From assembly GCA_018820925.1 (NCBI GenBank), contig JAHJNJ010000031.1:1-57615 (forward strand): a stretch of DNA of 57,615 bases. The letters run 5' to 3'. How positions within the stretch are numbered: position 1 is the first letter of the stretch; each line of letters begins with the position of its first letter. Shown in pieces: positions 57,422-57,615 of the stretch. The DNA is from Gammaproteobacteria bacterium. Lineage in GTDB: Bacteria > Pseudomonadota > Gammaproteobacteria > Burkholderiales > Gallionellaceae. The position numbers and the translations under genes are program-made. Below the pieces are notes generated by a model, which had not been told where the DNA came from, did not search any database, and was given only the letters and a program-made list of their open reading frames with translations.

Positions 57422-57615
57422 CTATTCAGTTTGGCGGTAAAAATCCAGCAAATTCAATGCAAGGTTATTGTTCGCCAGCTTTTCCGCCCATTCTCCGCCG
57501 TGCCGGGTCAACACCCCGCGCTGTGCCGCAAAGTGAGTCCATGCTCCGGCAATGTCCGGCCCGCCATTCCAGGCCAGCCACATGTTGTGTACTGCCAAGG
57601 CTGCGGCGGGTGGAA
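57422..57615 (-). CDS. earP: EarP, EF-P arginine rhamnosyltransferase (3' part only)
   Basis: The gene runs off the window edge; the visible last 63 codons end at TAG (57422-57424). They read AALAVHNMWLAWNGGPDIAGAW, then EWAEKLANNNLALNLLDFY. This helical pattern agrees with the C-terminus of EarP (DUF2331), which transfers rhamnose from dTDP-rhamnose to Arg32 of EF-P. The position directly upstream of efp, same strand, supports it. Confidence 0.75.
   Translation of the reverse strand, partial: PPAAALAVHNMWLAWNGGPDIAGAWTHFAAQRGVLTRHGGEWAEKLANNNLALNLLDFYRQTE

Overview
The window is a chromosomal segment of a GC-rich betaproteobacterium. Three things point to the Nitrosomonadales/Gallionellaceae neighbourhood, although the genus is an inference: the gene order gyrA-serC-(serA)-pheA-hisC-aroF-tyrA-aroA/cmk-rpsA-ihfB-lapA-lapB-pyrF, an EarP-type elongation factor P with Arg32, and a tmRNA tag reading ANDEKYALAA. 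Almost all genes are housekeeping genes. Accessory material lies mainly at about 11.9-16.2 kb, 26.1-32.3 kb and 51.8-53.9 kb.

Layout. 1-2.5 kb: end of a propionate (methylcitrate) operon, prpF-prpE, with a hairpin element inserted at the prpF stop and flanked by a 20-bp duplication. 2.5-8.4 kb: WbuC-type cupin, an unidentified outer-membrane protein, a long-chain acyl-CoA synthetase, a PAS-EAL protein with a degenerate active site, and an HDOD protein. 8.9-11.9 kb: tRNA-Lys with a clear promoter, queG, tsaE and amiC. 11.9-15.0 kb: envelope protease cluster (CPBP intramembrane protease, standalone I9-type lipoprotein, subtilisin-like S8 protease, Fn3-like lipoprotein). 15.2-18.1 kb: outer-membrane protein coupled to cysM, then cysK. 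18.2-19.5 kb: a 2OG-Fe dioxygenase and a GIY-YIG-like protein. 19.8-26.1 kb: oxidative pentose phosphate operon pgl-gnd-zwf, continuing into a GH15 glucoamylase and a DUF1269-type membrane protein. 26.1-32.3 kb: DUF1840 protein, SDR fragment, two related small barrels, a DUF1800/DUF1501 pair and a DUF481-like barrel.

32.5-50.3 kb is one long minus-strand block. gyrA is followed by serine (serC, serA), aromatic amino acid and histidine genes (pheA, hisC, aroF, tyrA, aroA-cmk), then rpsA, ihfB, lapA, lapB, pyrF, hldE1/rfaE1, hldD/rfaD and comEA. Many junctions overlap by 1-8 nt. It matches the 'mixed-function supraoperon' known in proteobacteria, extended here by serA and an aroA-cmk fusion and continued into LPS heptose synthesis. 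50.4-57.6 kb on the plus strand: ubiG-gph, a cyclase-TPR-hemerythrin fusion, tmRNA, a GspE/PulE-type ATPase and a hexose-6-phosphate mutarotase; efp and the end of earP follow on the minus strand.

The most unusual candidates are two. One is an S8 protease followed 1 nt later by a separate lipoprotein made of essentially the same prodomain fold, ending at the same QPN-IYHA motif. The other is a nucleotide cyclase fused to a hemerythrin domain that has lost one iron-ligand histidine. All functional calls come from reading motifs; no database search was possible.
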